From positions 16,333,950 through 16,397,949 of the forward strand of contig NC_058502.1 of NCBI RefSeq assembly GCF_020382885.2: a stretch of DNA of 64,000 nucleotides. Direction: 5' to 3'. The first letter of the stretch is position 1. Each line of letters opens with the position of its first letter. Below the pieces are notes generated by a model. The model saw only the letters and a program-made list of their open reading frames with translations, was not told the origin of the DNA and made no database searches. This DNA is from Scatophagus argus (lineage: Eukaryota; Chordata; Actinopteri; Scatophagidae). A program made the translations under genes and the position numbers. Positions 34,030 to 47,177 of this stretch are shown here, one piece after another.

Positions 34030-37000
34030 TCATTTAGTAGTAGTAGGAGTAGTTTGTTGTTAGTGTTTTGATGAAGAACTATTTAATTATAACCATGAAA
34101 AAATTTTAGGGAATCAGATGATAAAATAAAAATATGAATATATCAAAGTTTTAAAAAAATGGAAGTTTCAGTCAGAATTGAATTTACATAAAGTCAGTGT
34201 GGCAGATAAAAAAAACATAACATGATTATCAGTAATAGTGTTAGGATTACATTATCTCTCTTTTCCTACTATAATTCTCCATGCTGAAAGATTAATGTGT
34301 GCGCCACAGTTTTTCAGCTTTATATTACATTTACGCATTTTTCACATCTCCTTAAAAAATGAACAGCACAGTAGACAGAATGGAATAGTAAGCACTAAAT
34401 AGTTTATAGTGTGTCCTTGAAGTAAATTGAAACACTAAAACACTGATTACAGCTACAAACCATACCCCTGAGGGGAACCTTCACCATGCTTATTGCATTA
34501 AGAATTGCTTTTTTTTTTTAATGCTTCAGTCTGCATTGTCAGTTTTCAAATGAAGGGAGAAAAAAACTTCTAAGCAGAGAGGAAAATTAACATATGAATC
34601 ATTTTATTCCTCTAAAATCCAGGTGACATGTTGTGGCTTTAAGATTAGAGCACAACTTTATTAAAACCGTTGCTCTGTGCAGCACATAAATCATTTAAAT
34701 GGAATCTATTGTGCATGGAGAGGGTTTTTTGAGAAGGATTTCTTCTGACGCTGAGAGCACAAGTGTTTCTCCTGAAGAAGAGGAGTGGACCAAGCCACCG
34801 AGACCACTGGCTGCCATGCTTGTAAAGATCTCATTGTATGGATTTTAAAGGAGTTTTCAATATGGCATGAATGTTATTTTAAAGACTTCACCACCCATTT
34901 TAGGGAAAATTAATAATGTCATGGGAAACACCAGCACACAACGCACTGTGTGGCAATGTTAGGGGTGGAAATGAAATCACTGCAAAACAACATGCAATGG
35001 CTGTAGATACACAACCTTATCAGAAATGATTACTATTCTCATGTATTTTGAGAAAACTTTGGAGGCTTAATGTTCAATCTGGAAAATTGCTCTAGCACAG
35101 ATTCTTAGTATTAGATAACCTACTGCTCCAGGGATAATTACTTCCCTGTGCATTATATAATTCTTTTTGGGGCCATATTCATAAATATACTCATTACAAT
35201 GATTTAATTCTCTGTCTAAAACACATTATGAAAGAAAAAGGCTATTCATATCATGTTCAGAGTATCTTGGAACATAACCTAACATCCTGCTCTATACGGT
35301 GGATATCCAACTCTCCACTATGTTAGTTTCTTGTTTATGTTCTCAACTCTGATTTAACTTTTTATTTTTAAGTTGAAACCGATTTCTATTATATTTATAG
35401 TATTCCAACCCATGTGTGTGCAATTTTTGCTCTCTTTTTATCTTGATTTGCATTGTTCAAAACACTTGGCACTCACTGCACTTTTCTCTCTGTATATAGA
35501 TTTGTCTTTGAGTCAGGCCCTAGCTGAGAATCATACCACATAATACTGAGACCTACTTTATGAATTTTTAATCTTAGTGTAACAAAAATCTCATATTTTT
35601 CTTCTATAGTACGTAAATTCTCCTCCCTTACAATGTTTTTTTTATCTTATCGAAAATGAGGGTGGAAGGAGTGCTGCAAATGGGATAATTTTGTGAAGTT
35701 TCCTCCTATAATCTCAATTAGTCATGGCTAATTGACCAATAGTTCAATAGTAAGTCAGGAAACATCCTCAAGTATGAAACAGTTCAGCTGCTCCGTTTTA
35801 CGAGGACAGTCTGGGTGTGGTCGGATCAGATTTTATTGACACTGACATATTCTGACTGAAATGCTGCTAAACTCTGATTGGTGCACAAATGCTTGTGGCA
35901 TCGTTTTTCTCCAACAGAGAGTCGCCAAATACAAACCTGCAGAAACCTGTGTCCTATGTGGAAGAAAATGTTCTAATTTTAGGAGAAAAGACTGTGTTTG
36001 TGTAGGACCCCATCATTCACAGTAAGAGGCTGAATGAGAAAAATAGATTTTTAGGACCTTTCACTTGATATAATGTAGATATTAATCCACACCACAGCTG
36101 TGCCAAGGCTTAAAAAGTTCCCCTCTAGCTTTAATTACATCCTGTTCCTTTGAGATTGGTTCAGAGAAATCAATAAGGAATACCTGACTCCTCTTATCTA
36201 TGTCATTCATCAGACGGGTCCATACCGTATCTGTTCAGCTATATAACTTGAAAATGACCCATGAGAGCAAATCATCAAGTTGCTTTCTGTGAATGTCCAT
36301 GTCCATGATTAGGAAAAATCAAGCATTTTTTACCTGATATGGTCACCAGACCTTAAACCACAGTGAAACAATGTCAGTCAGTCTGTTCCCAGATGAGGCT
36401 GCAAATACATGCATGGATGGACTCATGAACAGGAAATTTAAAAGTTGATGTCAGAGGCTTATGCCCTGAATTATTATAAAGGACGTTCTTTATGTGACCT
36501 GCAGTGTTGTTGGCATTAGCCAACACTGATGTACTGCCGTACTCTAACCCCCCTCCCAAATCACAGGCAGACTGGCAGTGGCTGAACTGAATCATAATCT
36601 TTGAGAAAAAAAATACCACGACACACATGAAGAGTGCATCCAGATGGCCTGTGGTTCAGCTCAGCCACAGGAGGTCTCCACTACACACCAGAATATCATG
36701 TTCCTCTGTGAGACCCAGAACGATTTGCAGTGGCCTTTTATGTTATCAGTGTGATCAGACAGGCTGCAGCTCAGAACGTCACACAGAGACACGAGGCACA
36801 AATATTCAAGACGCAGCACATTTGGGTTGCCGTTTTCCTTTAATTCATTTGACCCATCAAAGGATTTACAAAGCCTGCTATTTAAATGCTGTATATATAT
36901 CTATATTTATATATATTTTTTTGTTTGTTTTACCAAAACGATAACACCATTCATGAATACAGCTGCACATTGTCAACATATCGGACTCCAGTTATGTGCA

Positions 37001-38843
37001 GAGTAGCACCCAGAAAGTCAATGAAGAGGCAATATTTCATATCATAATAGTTCTCTCTGTTGTAGATAGAAATAAATCCATGCAATATTCATCTCTAGCC
37101 GTTACATTACTTGTTTCAGATTTGGCACCATCCTTGAGATGAGGTCAGTGAGAGCACCCTGAGGTCAGTCTCAGGTTTTTTAGATAGGAAATAGAGACGA
37201 TAATTATCCTGAAAACAATTTGAGTCCAATAGTTTGTGTTGGTGACAGTATCAGTTTGATTCCTAATGCGATGGCTGTTCAAGTACCAAGAGGACATTTC
37301 TTTGAATTTTACAGAAATGATGCAAAAAGCCTGAACCACTGAAGGGATCATATTATGTAAACCGACCCTTAGCATTATTTTTAAAAAATACTCAGATAGT
37401 ATCAATAATTGCATGATTTATAAATGTTTCTTTTCTCCTAGGTATCATACAAGCTTAGTAGCACTACACGTCATGTAGCTGTCAGTGCTGTGCAACAAAG
37501 AGTCAATAATACTACTGATAATAACAATATTAATAACGATCATAACAATTCATTGTAAAAATTAGCAAATGCTATTCAACTACCATGTAAAGGAAATGTT
37601 TCGACAGTGTGCTTTTTCTTCCAAAACAAACAAAACGGAAAAAAAAAACAAAAACGCTGTGGGACGGCAGCGTGAAGATCACACTGGTCTCACAGAGATT
37701 GGCACTGTAACATACTGTACACTCTAAAAGACTGACGGCCCCTCGAAAACAGAGGAGGCTGTCAAAAAGGAGCAGAGAAACATGCAGGCCTCTGGTTTGG
37801 CATTAATGTCAAAGGCCTTGCCATTCACTCTAGGACAGGCAAAAAGAATCAGGCTCAGGAAACATGCCCAGAGAACAAATGAGACCGCTATGGAAAAGAT
37901 CTCCTGCAACTTAACTAAAAAAAGTTGGATTAACTGATTTGCAGTGGATGAAGTATATGAAGAGTAAATCAAACAGTGCAGCAAAGGCAAAGTGCATTAG
38001 AGCGTGAAAGGGAAGAAGGCGGCAGATTCATAAATAATTTTTGACTTAAGGGTTGTTTGCACAGTGATAACCCTGAAGAACTCATTTCGGTGTTGAAACA
38101 TTAGCTCTGCACCTTTCAATAAATAGAGCCTATTTATTTATTTGCTGCAGAACTGATGTGCAGCCACATCCTCCTTATTACGAGAGCAGTTTGCACAAAC
38201 TGAAATAACTTACTGCGTGAGATAAGGTTTCTGTTTATGCGCTCTAATCTGAATCTGACTGTACTGCAGTACCAAAACGAGCAGGTTGATTGTTAATGAC
38301 TGTGGAGGCAAACTGAAATAGTAACCACTAGCAGTCAAATTTCAGTGGTGCTTTCAGGAAGCGTTGCTACACAGCGTCAAACCTGTTCACTGAAAGCAAT
38401 AAAAATAAACTTAAATTATGGTCAACACAATACATAGATTAATGTTTTGTTATTCAGATAAATGAAAGGGAAGTAAATAATTAAAAAAGTCGCAGACACT
38501 GGGCAAATTTCTGTTTCCTGAGGCATGTTAAGATCTAGCACAATAGAAGAAAAAAAGAAAATGAAAACATCATCTCTCATCTCATTAAGCACTGAGCAAG
38601 GCTGTTCTCTAATAACAAAGCAATAACAAACCTATTTAACAAGACATGATACGCTCACTGGGTTGCCAGTTTGGTAGCTGACTCCCCCAAAACCTTCAGC
38701 CACCAGGAAAGAGCTGACCAACAACAGAGTGTCCACCTGGCAAAACTCAACTCAATGCCTATGGCCAGTAGCTTCAGGTGTGGTGAAGACAGAGAAGTCA
38801 GGCAACGCCATGCCCGCACCCGTACAGCTCTACCGACAGGTCA
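33911..38843. other. Intergenic region / GNG4 3' UTR
   Basis: AT-rich sequence between the B3GALNT2 promoter and the GNG4 stop codon. A (ATT)n microsatellite is at 33973-34030. The part next to 38843 should be GNG4 3' UTR; overlapping minus-strand AATAAA signals at 38142-38133 are candidates for its end. No gene was recognised, and all frames are short and unlike known families. Confidence 0.45.
33973..34030. repeat. (ATT)n microsatellite
   Basis: A run of GATTAT units passes into a nearly pure ATT repeat of about 15 units. Confidence 0.9.
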
Positions 38844-41800
38844 TCAGAGGATGGTGCAGAAAAACTTCTTCTCCCGGAAAGGGTTCTCGGAGGCGGGGAC
38901 AGGCATGATGAGCGGATCCTCGCGTATGTGGGCGTCACAGTACGCCATCAGGTCTGCGGCTGCTTTGGATACCTGAAACGTGGAGATGAAGGGAAAGGAC
39001 ATGTATATGTGATCAAATTCAAATTGTAGCTGTTGTGGCAGTGGGCCAATAGCCCAAAGTTTCTGGTTGTTCTGGTTGAGGTTGTTTCTGATTTTCTTAT
39101 ATACAGTATTAATATGACTTAAAAGATTAAATCCAGCCAAGGACCTGTGCTGCATTTTTTCCTTCATTTTCTTTAATCTCTGCCCTGTCATTATCTAAAT
39201 TGCCCCAAAAATACTTGATAAATGCTACAAGAAGATTTATGAGCTTACCCACTTTAAAGAAATAAATAATCTGGTGACTTCAATTGAATTCCTATCTTGG
39301 TACTTTTAAAACTAAGAGGACCAAACAAGGACTGAATTAAAATCCATTTTTAGAGCTCACTGAATTTTAAAATTAAAATTTTAACTTTGCAATCAGACAA
39401 CAAGACAACAACTCCCATGATCCAACACTACTTACGCCCCTTATTACCCTCCCCTTCGTTGTCTGCTAAGAATGTGAAAGGCCCTTTCTATAGCCAGTGT
39501 TCTTTGTGGTCTAATGTAAAAACATGGCGGTGCAGCATGGCGGACTCTGTGGAGGAGAACCCACTGTTAACGTGATGAAGAGTATTACCATGATGATGTC
39601 ACATGACTGATTAGCAGATCAATAACCAAAAACCTTTGTGAATAAAGCATGAAGTGCTGCAGAAGAGCTGCATGGCATGTTTTAATCGATTTCCTTCTCA
39701 GAGGAAATGCCTTTCAAAATAAAGTTGCACCCGGTCAGACCAAAGTCTGAATGCATTCATCAATGCCTGTGACAACTGCACTGATACTTGCAACTTCAGC
39801 CTCAGGCAACAGGAAGAGACAACTCATTGAGATGACTGACGGGTGTTCAGGCAAAACCTATACAACATGAGGGGTACGGAGGATGGGATCAACAACACAC
39901 TTCCTGCCTCAAGGTGAAAAGCTTTCTGTTTTTCAAAGTCAAACACTGACTGTAAATTTTACAGTACAGCCAGACTGCGTGTGGATGTAGGTTCGTACTC
40001 GGGAGCTGAGTGGGAGGTTACAGGAGGGGAGGCCGCAAATGGAGAGCAGAGGAGCAGCTGCATCAGAGGGACGGCAAGGGCTCAGGGATCCACATGGAGG
40101 ACAGAGCCATCTGATCTCCAGCCTGCCACTTCACCTCACCCACTGCTGCTCTCACAAGAGAATACGGTGCACAAAATCCAGCAACATCCAGCTATAGTAA
40201 CACATAGTTTACTACAGTATTATTTTTACAGCATAAAGCAATTTGTATTAAGGGTTGTTGATCAATATCTGGTTCTGAGATTTCTGTACTTCTGTTCTAT
40301 TTCTGAACAATAAGGCTGTTATTATTCTGCATTTTTCTCACTGTCAACAAATCCAATGAAAAGACCACAACGAACAGTGCATTAGTCCATCTCTCAATTC
40401 TTTGTATCGTCTCCACCCTGTGTTACTCAGCTGAAAGCCCATTAGTTCCTGCTGAAGATGTACACCTACTGTATTAAAATGGCTCCCATATTTTTTCCCT
40501 TTTAAAGAAAGGTTTAGTAATTTTCTGAAACAGCCGGCCACTTTGGTTTTTGAAATGTCACTCAAACACGAGTAAATAATGCATTTGATGGGGACTATTT
40601 TGAATGAAATAATATACATTTGAGCCATCCACTACAACAATAGTTTTAGGGTTTGATAATATAAACATGTATAGAAAATACAGAAAACTTAAAATTTCTC
40701 TTTCTTAGAATTGTGTTTTTTAATGCTGTAAAACTAGGGTCTGAAACAAGATTAAGAGTCCACAGCCACGCTAGCCACTCGGTGAGGTTGCTTTGGCCTA
40801 AACGCCAACAGCAGATCTAATTTTTACCATTTTCGCCATCTTAGTTCAGCATTTTAGTATGCAAAAATTTGCTATTTTGCAATCTTGACTGCCTATAAAG
40901 ATGGACGATATGAGAGCTCCTCAAAAGTTTAGCCAAAACATCTTGATCTGCCTCTGGTGGATGACTACAGTACAAGTCATCAACCCCACCCGCTCCATAT
41001 TGGCAAATGAGGCAACAAAAGTTTCAGAACAAAATGGCTTCTGGAGGTCGGGACTCTGCGGAGACCAGTCCATGACTGTCAGTGTTTCAACAGCTGTTTC
41101 TCTCTCAAAATATGATTTTACTGCATTGGCAGTGTGCTCGGCATTGTTATAAATATAATATATAATATAAAACCACTCCCAATCAGGTGCTTTTCAGAAG
41201 GAATGGCATGATGAATTAAAACTTGTCTGTCCTTTTCAGACAATATTGCCAACACCAATGGCAGAAATGCAGCCCCAAACCAGGACAGACCTTCCACCCC
41301 GTTTCACTGAAGGCAGCCATCTCTCTCCAGTTCTTCATCTCACATACTGTCAACAATCTGACCCAAAAATTTCAAACTTGGATCCACAATACTCTTTCCC
41401 ACTGATCTTCAATGTGGTCTTTGTGAGCTCCAGCATATCTTAGCCTTTTCACTCTGTTCCCCTTGTGAAAAGTGGTTTCTTGGCTGCTATCCTTCCACAA
41501 AGACCAATCCTGATCAAGCTTCTCTGGACAATAGATAGGGTCAACTTGGCATCCCGATGAAGCTGCCAAATTCTGAGCCAGGTCGTTGTTAGACTTCTTC
41601 CGGCCTCTCAAAGAAGGAACTCTGAGAAATTTCTCATCACATTTTAAAAGTTTTCTTGGCCTTCCAATCCTTTTTTGTTGTCCTTGAACTCCCCGATTCT
41701 TTAAATTTCTTTAGAACAGCTTGACTACCACATCTTGAGTATCTAGTTTGTTTGCCGATTTCCCTTTGAGAGCGGCCTTGCCGATACAAAATTCATTTAA

Positions 41801-44800
41801 TATCTGTCAATGAATGGAAAGATGTGATTGAAAGTTGGTCTTGTACATATTAGCAAGCTTATTAATGAGTCACACTAAAATACAGCTGAGGATGATGGGA
41901 AAGTCGTTGGTTTCGCAGTTGTTTGGTCATAAACCTGCTCAGAGCCTCCAAGGCTGCACAAAGAGGGATCATTGAGCCTTCTCTTCCAATGCAAGTAAAC
42001 AGCTTAATTATTCTCATAATCAAAGTAAATGTAATAATTACATTATCATGTAACTGCAGCCAGGGTTTCCGCAGAGAACGGGAGCCCCACAGGACAAAAA
42101 GTGGCATTGCACAGTGTGTGTCATTAGGCCCAGACTGTCTGTAATTACACTGTAGCCCCATGATGGAAGGAGAGTCCTTCTAATTAGCACAGATCACATT
42201 CCTTTGGCTGATTGAGCAATTAATGAGAATGTGGTGATCCCTCAATCAGCAGCACAGAGACTGCTCTTGTCACTGATACGCACTCTCCCTCATCAGGTCC
42301 CTTAATTAAATTTAAGGGATTGCTAGACATAGCCAAATGTCTGTTTTCTTCTCTTTCTTTTGTTCTTCTCACTGCTTTCATTTGTGTCCATGTTCTACTT
42401 CAGCAATTCTTTTTTTTGGGGGGGGCTGTTGATGAAGAACTTACTTTACTTGGATCGTCACATCTAATGTGCTAAGAGGTTACTAAACTACAAAACAGCT
42501 GCCTGCCTAGCAATAACCCAGCAGCTTCTGTGGAAATAACACAAATTCATGATGATGATTTCCAACTCACTTCTATGACTGCCTAAATTATATATTTACA
42601 ACAGCTCAGTCTGAATGTAGCCTACTGTCATATCCTGGACAAACTTACTGCTTTCACTAAAGTCTTAAAGTACCATTACTGTCTATAATTTGTTCAGAAA
42701 TATCAGCACAAGACAACACAACACAAAGAGTTAAACTGTTTGTAAACCCACTGCCGTTTGCCAAACATTTCATATAAATACCATCTCTCAGTTAGCTGAA
42801 AACTGAAGTTTTACCCTTCCAAAACTCAGTGAATAAACTTATAAATATGCCTGACCATCCAGCAAAGAAACAAGGCTGCTTGTTTGTAAACAGCGTGGTT
42901 ACTGGTGCTAAATGAGTTTTCACGAAAGAGCAAAGAGGCGTCAAACTGCTGCTGAACGAGACTGCACGTCAGATATTCATAATGCCTCCATTTTAGTCAG
43001 ACTGCCCACGGAGCTGAGCGAAAGACTTTCAGATTTAGATCAAATGCAACATTTAAGATTCATTTACATTCAAGTCTTTTTCCATTAAATGCCAAGGCGA
43101 CGATAAAACTGACAAGTCAAATCTTTTCAGGCACGACGTGATTTACATAACAATTGAACGTCATTTTAATACTTTTACAATTTGTTTACCTGGCACATTT
43201 TTTGGACGTGATAGGAAGTTGCTTCATTTTACGAACATTTTCATAACTTCCAATGTGATTCAACCGCAACCTTGTTATTCCTTTCTTAGTGACCCATGCT
43301 GTGACATTCTTGGACATCCTGTTCTTTGCTTTTTCGGCCATGAAGGCTGTCATCATTTGGCCTGAATGGCTTTGCAGTCATTATGGACGGAGTTTGTTTA
43401 CACTTCTGCAGATCTTGCACCACCTCTGACTATGAATTACATTGAGTCAACAGTTTTTCCCACTCAGCTGCTATGGTGCGAGATAAGATGATTGGTGCTA
43501 CACTCAAACACTACGGGTTGGATATCCACATGTCTAAAAACTGGAAGGGCCAGCAGACAATGTTGGCCAAGACACCCAGAAGAGGATCTCCAATATGGCT
43601 GCAGGAGGTTAGGTCTGATCGCCTAAAAGTGCTTTATAGATTGAACATTTAATAATTTACTAATATTATAATGACACAAACTGTTACTAAACCATAATGA
43701 ACCCATAAAAACATAAAGGCTTCAAGCTGCCCAGTTATGATCCATCCGTTATCTGTCAACACTTATCTTTGCAGGGTCCTAGGAGAGGGCTGGAGCCTAC
43801 CTAAGCTGAGAGGCGGTGTACGATCTGGACAGATTGCCAGTTTCTCACAGAGCTGACATATAAAGACAAACAACTATTCATGCTCTCACACACCTACAGC
43901 CAATTTAGAGTCACTGGTTAACCCGTGTGTACCATCAACTTCTTGAAATGAGTATTGATGATTTTGAGGTTTTCAAACCCAACTTCCCTCACTAAATAAA
44001 AATTAGAATAACTAGAAGATTTGAATGAGAAGTTGCACCAAAAAGTCAACTTATAGGTTAAATCAGAAGTCTTTGTGCTACATCTCCTAAACCCCAATAA
44101 CATGCTGCCGATAATAATCCTTTTTTTTTTTTTATGAAGATGAGGCTTTGCTGTAAGCAGCCTTTGTTGTGCTGAGTAGGGATGATGGTGTATGGCAGGA
44201 TTCCAGGCCGGGCTGTAATGCTGAGCGAACAGCCTTGAGGCTGTGGGGCAATCATTCCCTGAGCACATGAAGAGCATACCGAATGAGATGATGACATGGC
44301 CTTGTTGTACAAGAAGTCGTTCAAGAACGCTGTTTACAGAAGCCGCCCGTTCACACTACAGAAACATATTAAAGTCAAACAGGGTTTTGGTGGGTTGAAA
44401 ACATACAGTTAAAATCGACCACTAGTCATGGCTCTGTCTAACAAATGGAAGTAAGAGAGAAATCTCTATTTACAGAAACAGTGTTATGACATTTTAAAGC
44501 AATGGTGGTTGATCTCAATGATAAAGAGTGTGTCGGACTCAAGCCAATATTTAACCAGCTGTTGTTTATGAGGACACATAGTCTTTATGAGGCCTCGGCT
44601 GCTTTGCGTTTGGTGGAGCTGCGGGAGGGGACGGGTTCATGAATATGATTTGCTAATTTTAAACGTTCACTTTTTCATTCCTTTGATGGAGACTTTTAGC
44701 CCATAAGCCTGCTGCACACTTACTGAAATAAAACACTGGAAATGTAAGATGAGAGGAGGCCTGCATGAGAAAATGCTAACCAAGGACAATCGCTATGACC

Positions 44801-47177
44801 ACACTCAGAAAAGATGACCCACACTGGTGGAAAGCAAAATGTCAGGAGTGGTCAACAATCAGCGTAGCCCACCATACCCCTGGGATCATCCCTCACAGTC
44901 ACCACTCCGGCGCTTTGCTGTGCAAAGTCGATACACTCTGACAGAGAGCTGGTGACGCCGGAGTTTTCAAGGTGATCTGGGGCTTCATGTGACACCTGTC
45001 AGAACAAGTTGCAGCAAGCAAACCGAGAAACTTTTGTTCATTTTGTTGTCATCTTGAAATCGACTGTTGGAAAAAAATTATGCTCAATTATGAACGTTTA
45101 TATATCTGCGAAAAGAAGTTGAGTTAAGTCCTTTGTGGCTGCAGAGGGAGCTGTGTGAGGTCTGATAAGTGACGTCAGCGGACCTGAAGACGGGAAGTTT
45201 GAAAGTGAAAAAAATCCTGGGCTGCGGAGACATCTCTGCTTGTGGCTGCTCACGTAACACACATAAAGCTCTGCTTCTACTTTATCATTTTTTTATTTTA
45301 ATCATGTTCATAGTGAGGCTGGTAATGTTATAGGAGTGCAAGGCAAGACCAGTGGAGCGCTATTAGGTCTGAATATTTAATCAAAATAAGTGCAATATCC
45401 CAAATGCAGGACCATCACCATTTTTATTATTTTTCTTCCCTGAAAATGAAATACAAAAATGACCATTCCCATTAATATCCTGATTTGTAATGCAATCAAA
45501 ACATTTGTCAAAATAATCACAATAGTTTTGGCATATTGTCCTTTCCTAAGTGCAATGTCTTCAATGACACGGTGCCCTGCGAACGCCACACTTAAGGTGT
45601 ACTTCAGGTGCTTCTAGGTCGGGTTAGATGATTTAGTTCTTAGTTACGTTAGGTAGTTTAAGGAGGTTTGTATTTCTTGAATTTCCCTCGGGATCAATAA
45701 AGTATCTATCTATCTCTATCTATCTAGTTATTGTTCATTGTTGTTATTATAATATTTATTGCTTTTTATCCATTTCATTGATTCACACTTTTATAGCTTT
45801 GAAACACGTGTAAAAAATTTCACGAGTGCACTTCTACAACCGGGCCACAATGAACATCCTGAACCTTGAAGCACAGATGAAGCACAGATGCAAGATGAAG
45901 ATGGTGGTTTACTCCCACTCTATCAGTCCATTTGATATATGGGTTAATGCATTCGTAATGCACTGAGATGAAAAATACTGGACGTGGGAATCAACACGAC
46001 GTTATCTAGACTTATGGAGTGTGAAGTCAATACACTGCCTGTTTCTGCATCTAAATCTAAGGAGCAACATGACATTTTGGGAAATACGTTTATTTGCTTT
46101 CTGGTGAAGAGTTAAATGATGAGAACAGTACTTATCTCACTCCTTCAGCTGGAGCAAGCGGCCGCTTAATTTCTGCTTAGCGCAAAGACTGTATACAAGG
46201 AGAAACAGCCAGCTTGGCTGAGTACAAAAGTAACAAAATTAAGCTCACTAATCAACACTGTAATATATTTGTATGTTAACACTTGAATTTTTACACAACC
46301 TTTCATTTGGTTGGTGTTGGATTACTTGCTGGTAGTTAGCATTCCCTTATAGCATGGTAATTAGTGAGCTTTCATCATTAGTGATGGTGGGCATATTTTG
46401 TATATGTGTATATATATGATGGTATATTTTGTTATCTGTGGACAAAGCCAGGCTAATAGTTTCTCCCTGTTTACAGTCATTATGCTAAGCTAAGCTAAAC
46501 TAATTGGCCTCCGCTTCCAGCTGCTTATTTACCACTGACACTAGACTGGCATCAATGTTTTCATCCACGTTTCAGCAAGAATGCAAATCATTTCTTTAAA
46601 TTCTGCATTTGTCAGTTCAAATGTGAAACGTGCAATTTGTCACAGAGGAGATGAGGACGAGTGCTCATTCGTGTGTTTTCCTTTTTATTTTATTGAAATA
46701 AACAGCTACAGCTACAAATGACTTTCAATTTAATAGCATGTAAATATTAACTTGTAACAGGCAAGTATGATAATGTTGCCAGTCCTGAACAAGCAAAACC
46801 AGTTTGTGCTTTGTTCAGGCATTAAATTAATAATAATTGAATGTTTTCTGATATTTTTTTGCCCTGAACCAACAACAAATCTAGTGGTTGCACGAAATGA
46901 CAAATAGCTAAGAGTCCAACAGTTCTGTTTGTGTCTGATAGAGTTTTTAGAAGAATGTACACTATAACACTTTAGTATTTATAAATCCATCTACTGCATA
47001 TGTGTTAAAACAGAAACACATGCAAATATTTGGTCACAGAAACAAGTAAAATGAAATAAATAAATAAAAGCCCTGTACCTTTATCCTATCCATGCAGGCC
47101 TCCATCTTCAGCTGCTCCACAGCTTTCCTGGCTTGGGAGATGCTGGCTGTGCTGTTGTTAGCAATACCGTCCTTCAT
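38844..47177 (-). CDS. gng4: G protein gamma-4 subunit (GNG4), complete, 2 coding exons
   Basis: GNG4 pairs with a G-beta subunit to form the membrane-tethered beta-gamma dimer of heterotrimeric G proteins, mainly in neural tissue. Coding exons are 47079-47177 (33 residues, [15 protein letters not shown]...) and 38844-38972 (42 residues). Together they give 75 residues, the same length as human GNG4. The first exon is the coiled-coil region contacting G-beta. The second has the conserved NPFREKK segment and ends in the CaaX box CTIL, whose terminal Leu predicts geranylgeranylation at Cys72, then cleavage and methylation. The exon junction falls after IK, before VSKAAADL, as in other gamma genes. 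The closest alternative would be another brain-type gamma subunit such as GNG2, but residues 3-15 and the location beside LYST and B3GALNT2 favour GNG4. Confidence 0.95.
40750..41950. mobile_element. Dispersed percomorph repeat split by the Tc1 relic
   Basis: Two parts of one repeat flank the Tc1 relic. The left part, at about 40755-40885, contains AGTCCACAGCCACGCTAGCC and CCATCTTAGTTCAGCATTTTA. The right part, at about 41866-41945, contains TACAGCTGAGGATGATGGGA and TTTGGTCATAAACCTGCTCA. Related copies at 56400-56640 and 58560-58940 carry matching pieces, which supports reading the two parts as one interrupted element. Confidence 0.55.
40885..41855 (-). pseudogene. Tc1-like transposase relic
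   Basis: Read on the minus strand, the sequence gives pieces of a Tc1/mariner DDE transposase in the right order but in shifting frames with many stops. An N-terminal helix-turn-helix part ([14 protein letters not shown]) lies near 41715-41790. A middle block ([19 protein letters not shown] ... [15 protein letters not shown]) is in the frame at 41372-41611. A block equivalent to WFGA plus SVLVWG of intact enzymes lies near 41270-41310. DWSPQSPDL, which precedes the last catalytic region, lies near 41048-41074. The C-terminal end and catalytic glutamate region are missing. It is a dead, truncated copy; element ends are approximate. Confidence 0.8.
43735..43925 (-). mobile_element. SINE-family fragment, reverse orientation
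   Basis: This begins with CCATCCGTTATCTGTCAACA and includes GGGCTGGAGCCTACCTAAGC, ACAAACAACTATTCATGCTC and a terminal CAATTTAGAGTCACTGGTTA. On the minus strand this is the common teleost tail that also ends the SINE at 20.6 kb, plus inner sequence that the 20.6 kb copy lacks. It is clearly diverged and has no obvious A/B box head. Confidence 0.6.
45640..45727 (+). mobile_element. 3' tail of a non-LTR retroelement
   Basis: AATTTCCCTCGGGATCAATA followed by AAGTATCTATCTATCTCTATCTATCT closely resembles the 3' end of teleost LINEs/SINEs that finish in a (CTAT)n run. The upstream part is too diverged to delimit, and no reverse transcriptase frame is present, so this is a 5'-truncated copy. Confidence 0.6.
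46069..46604. mobile_element. Foldback element with long inverted arms
   Basis: The left arm (about 46069-46230) contains CATTTTGGGAAATACGTTTA, GCTTAGCGCAAAGACTGTAT and AAGGAGAAACAGCCAGCTTG. The right arm (about 46445-46604) is the imperfect reverse complement, with GGCTAATAGTTTCTCCCTGT, TTACAGTCATTATGCTAAGC and CATTTCTTTAAATTCTGC. Arms of about 150 bases around a unique centre mark a long-TIR, non-autonomous DNA transposon. No protein is encoded. Confidence 0.7.

Larger units (their letters stand above)
38973..47078 (-). other. GNG4 intron (8.1 kb) rich in decayed mobile elements
   Basis: No exon was recognised between the two coding exons of GNG4. The intron holds a Tc1-type relic nested in another repeat (40.7-41.95 kb), a SINE-family fragment (43.7 kb), a non-LTR element tail (45.7 kb) and a foldback element (46.07-46.6 kb). 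A full palindromic cAMP-response element, TGACGTCA, is at 45170-45177. Confidence 0.65.

Noticed and set aside
36627..36944. Plus-strand frame of 105 codons between B3GALNT2 and GNG4
   Set aside because: No family resemblance, AT-rich end and no promoter or splice evidence.
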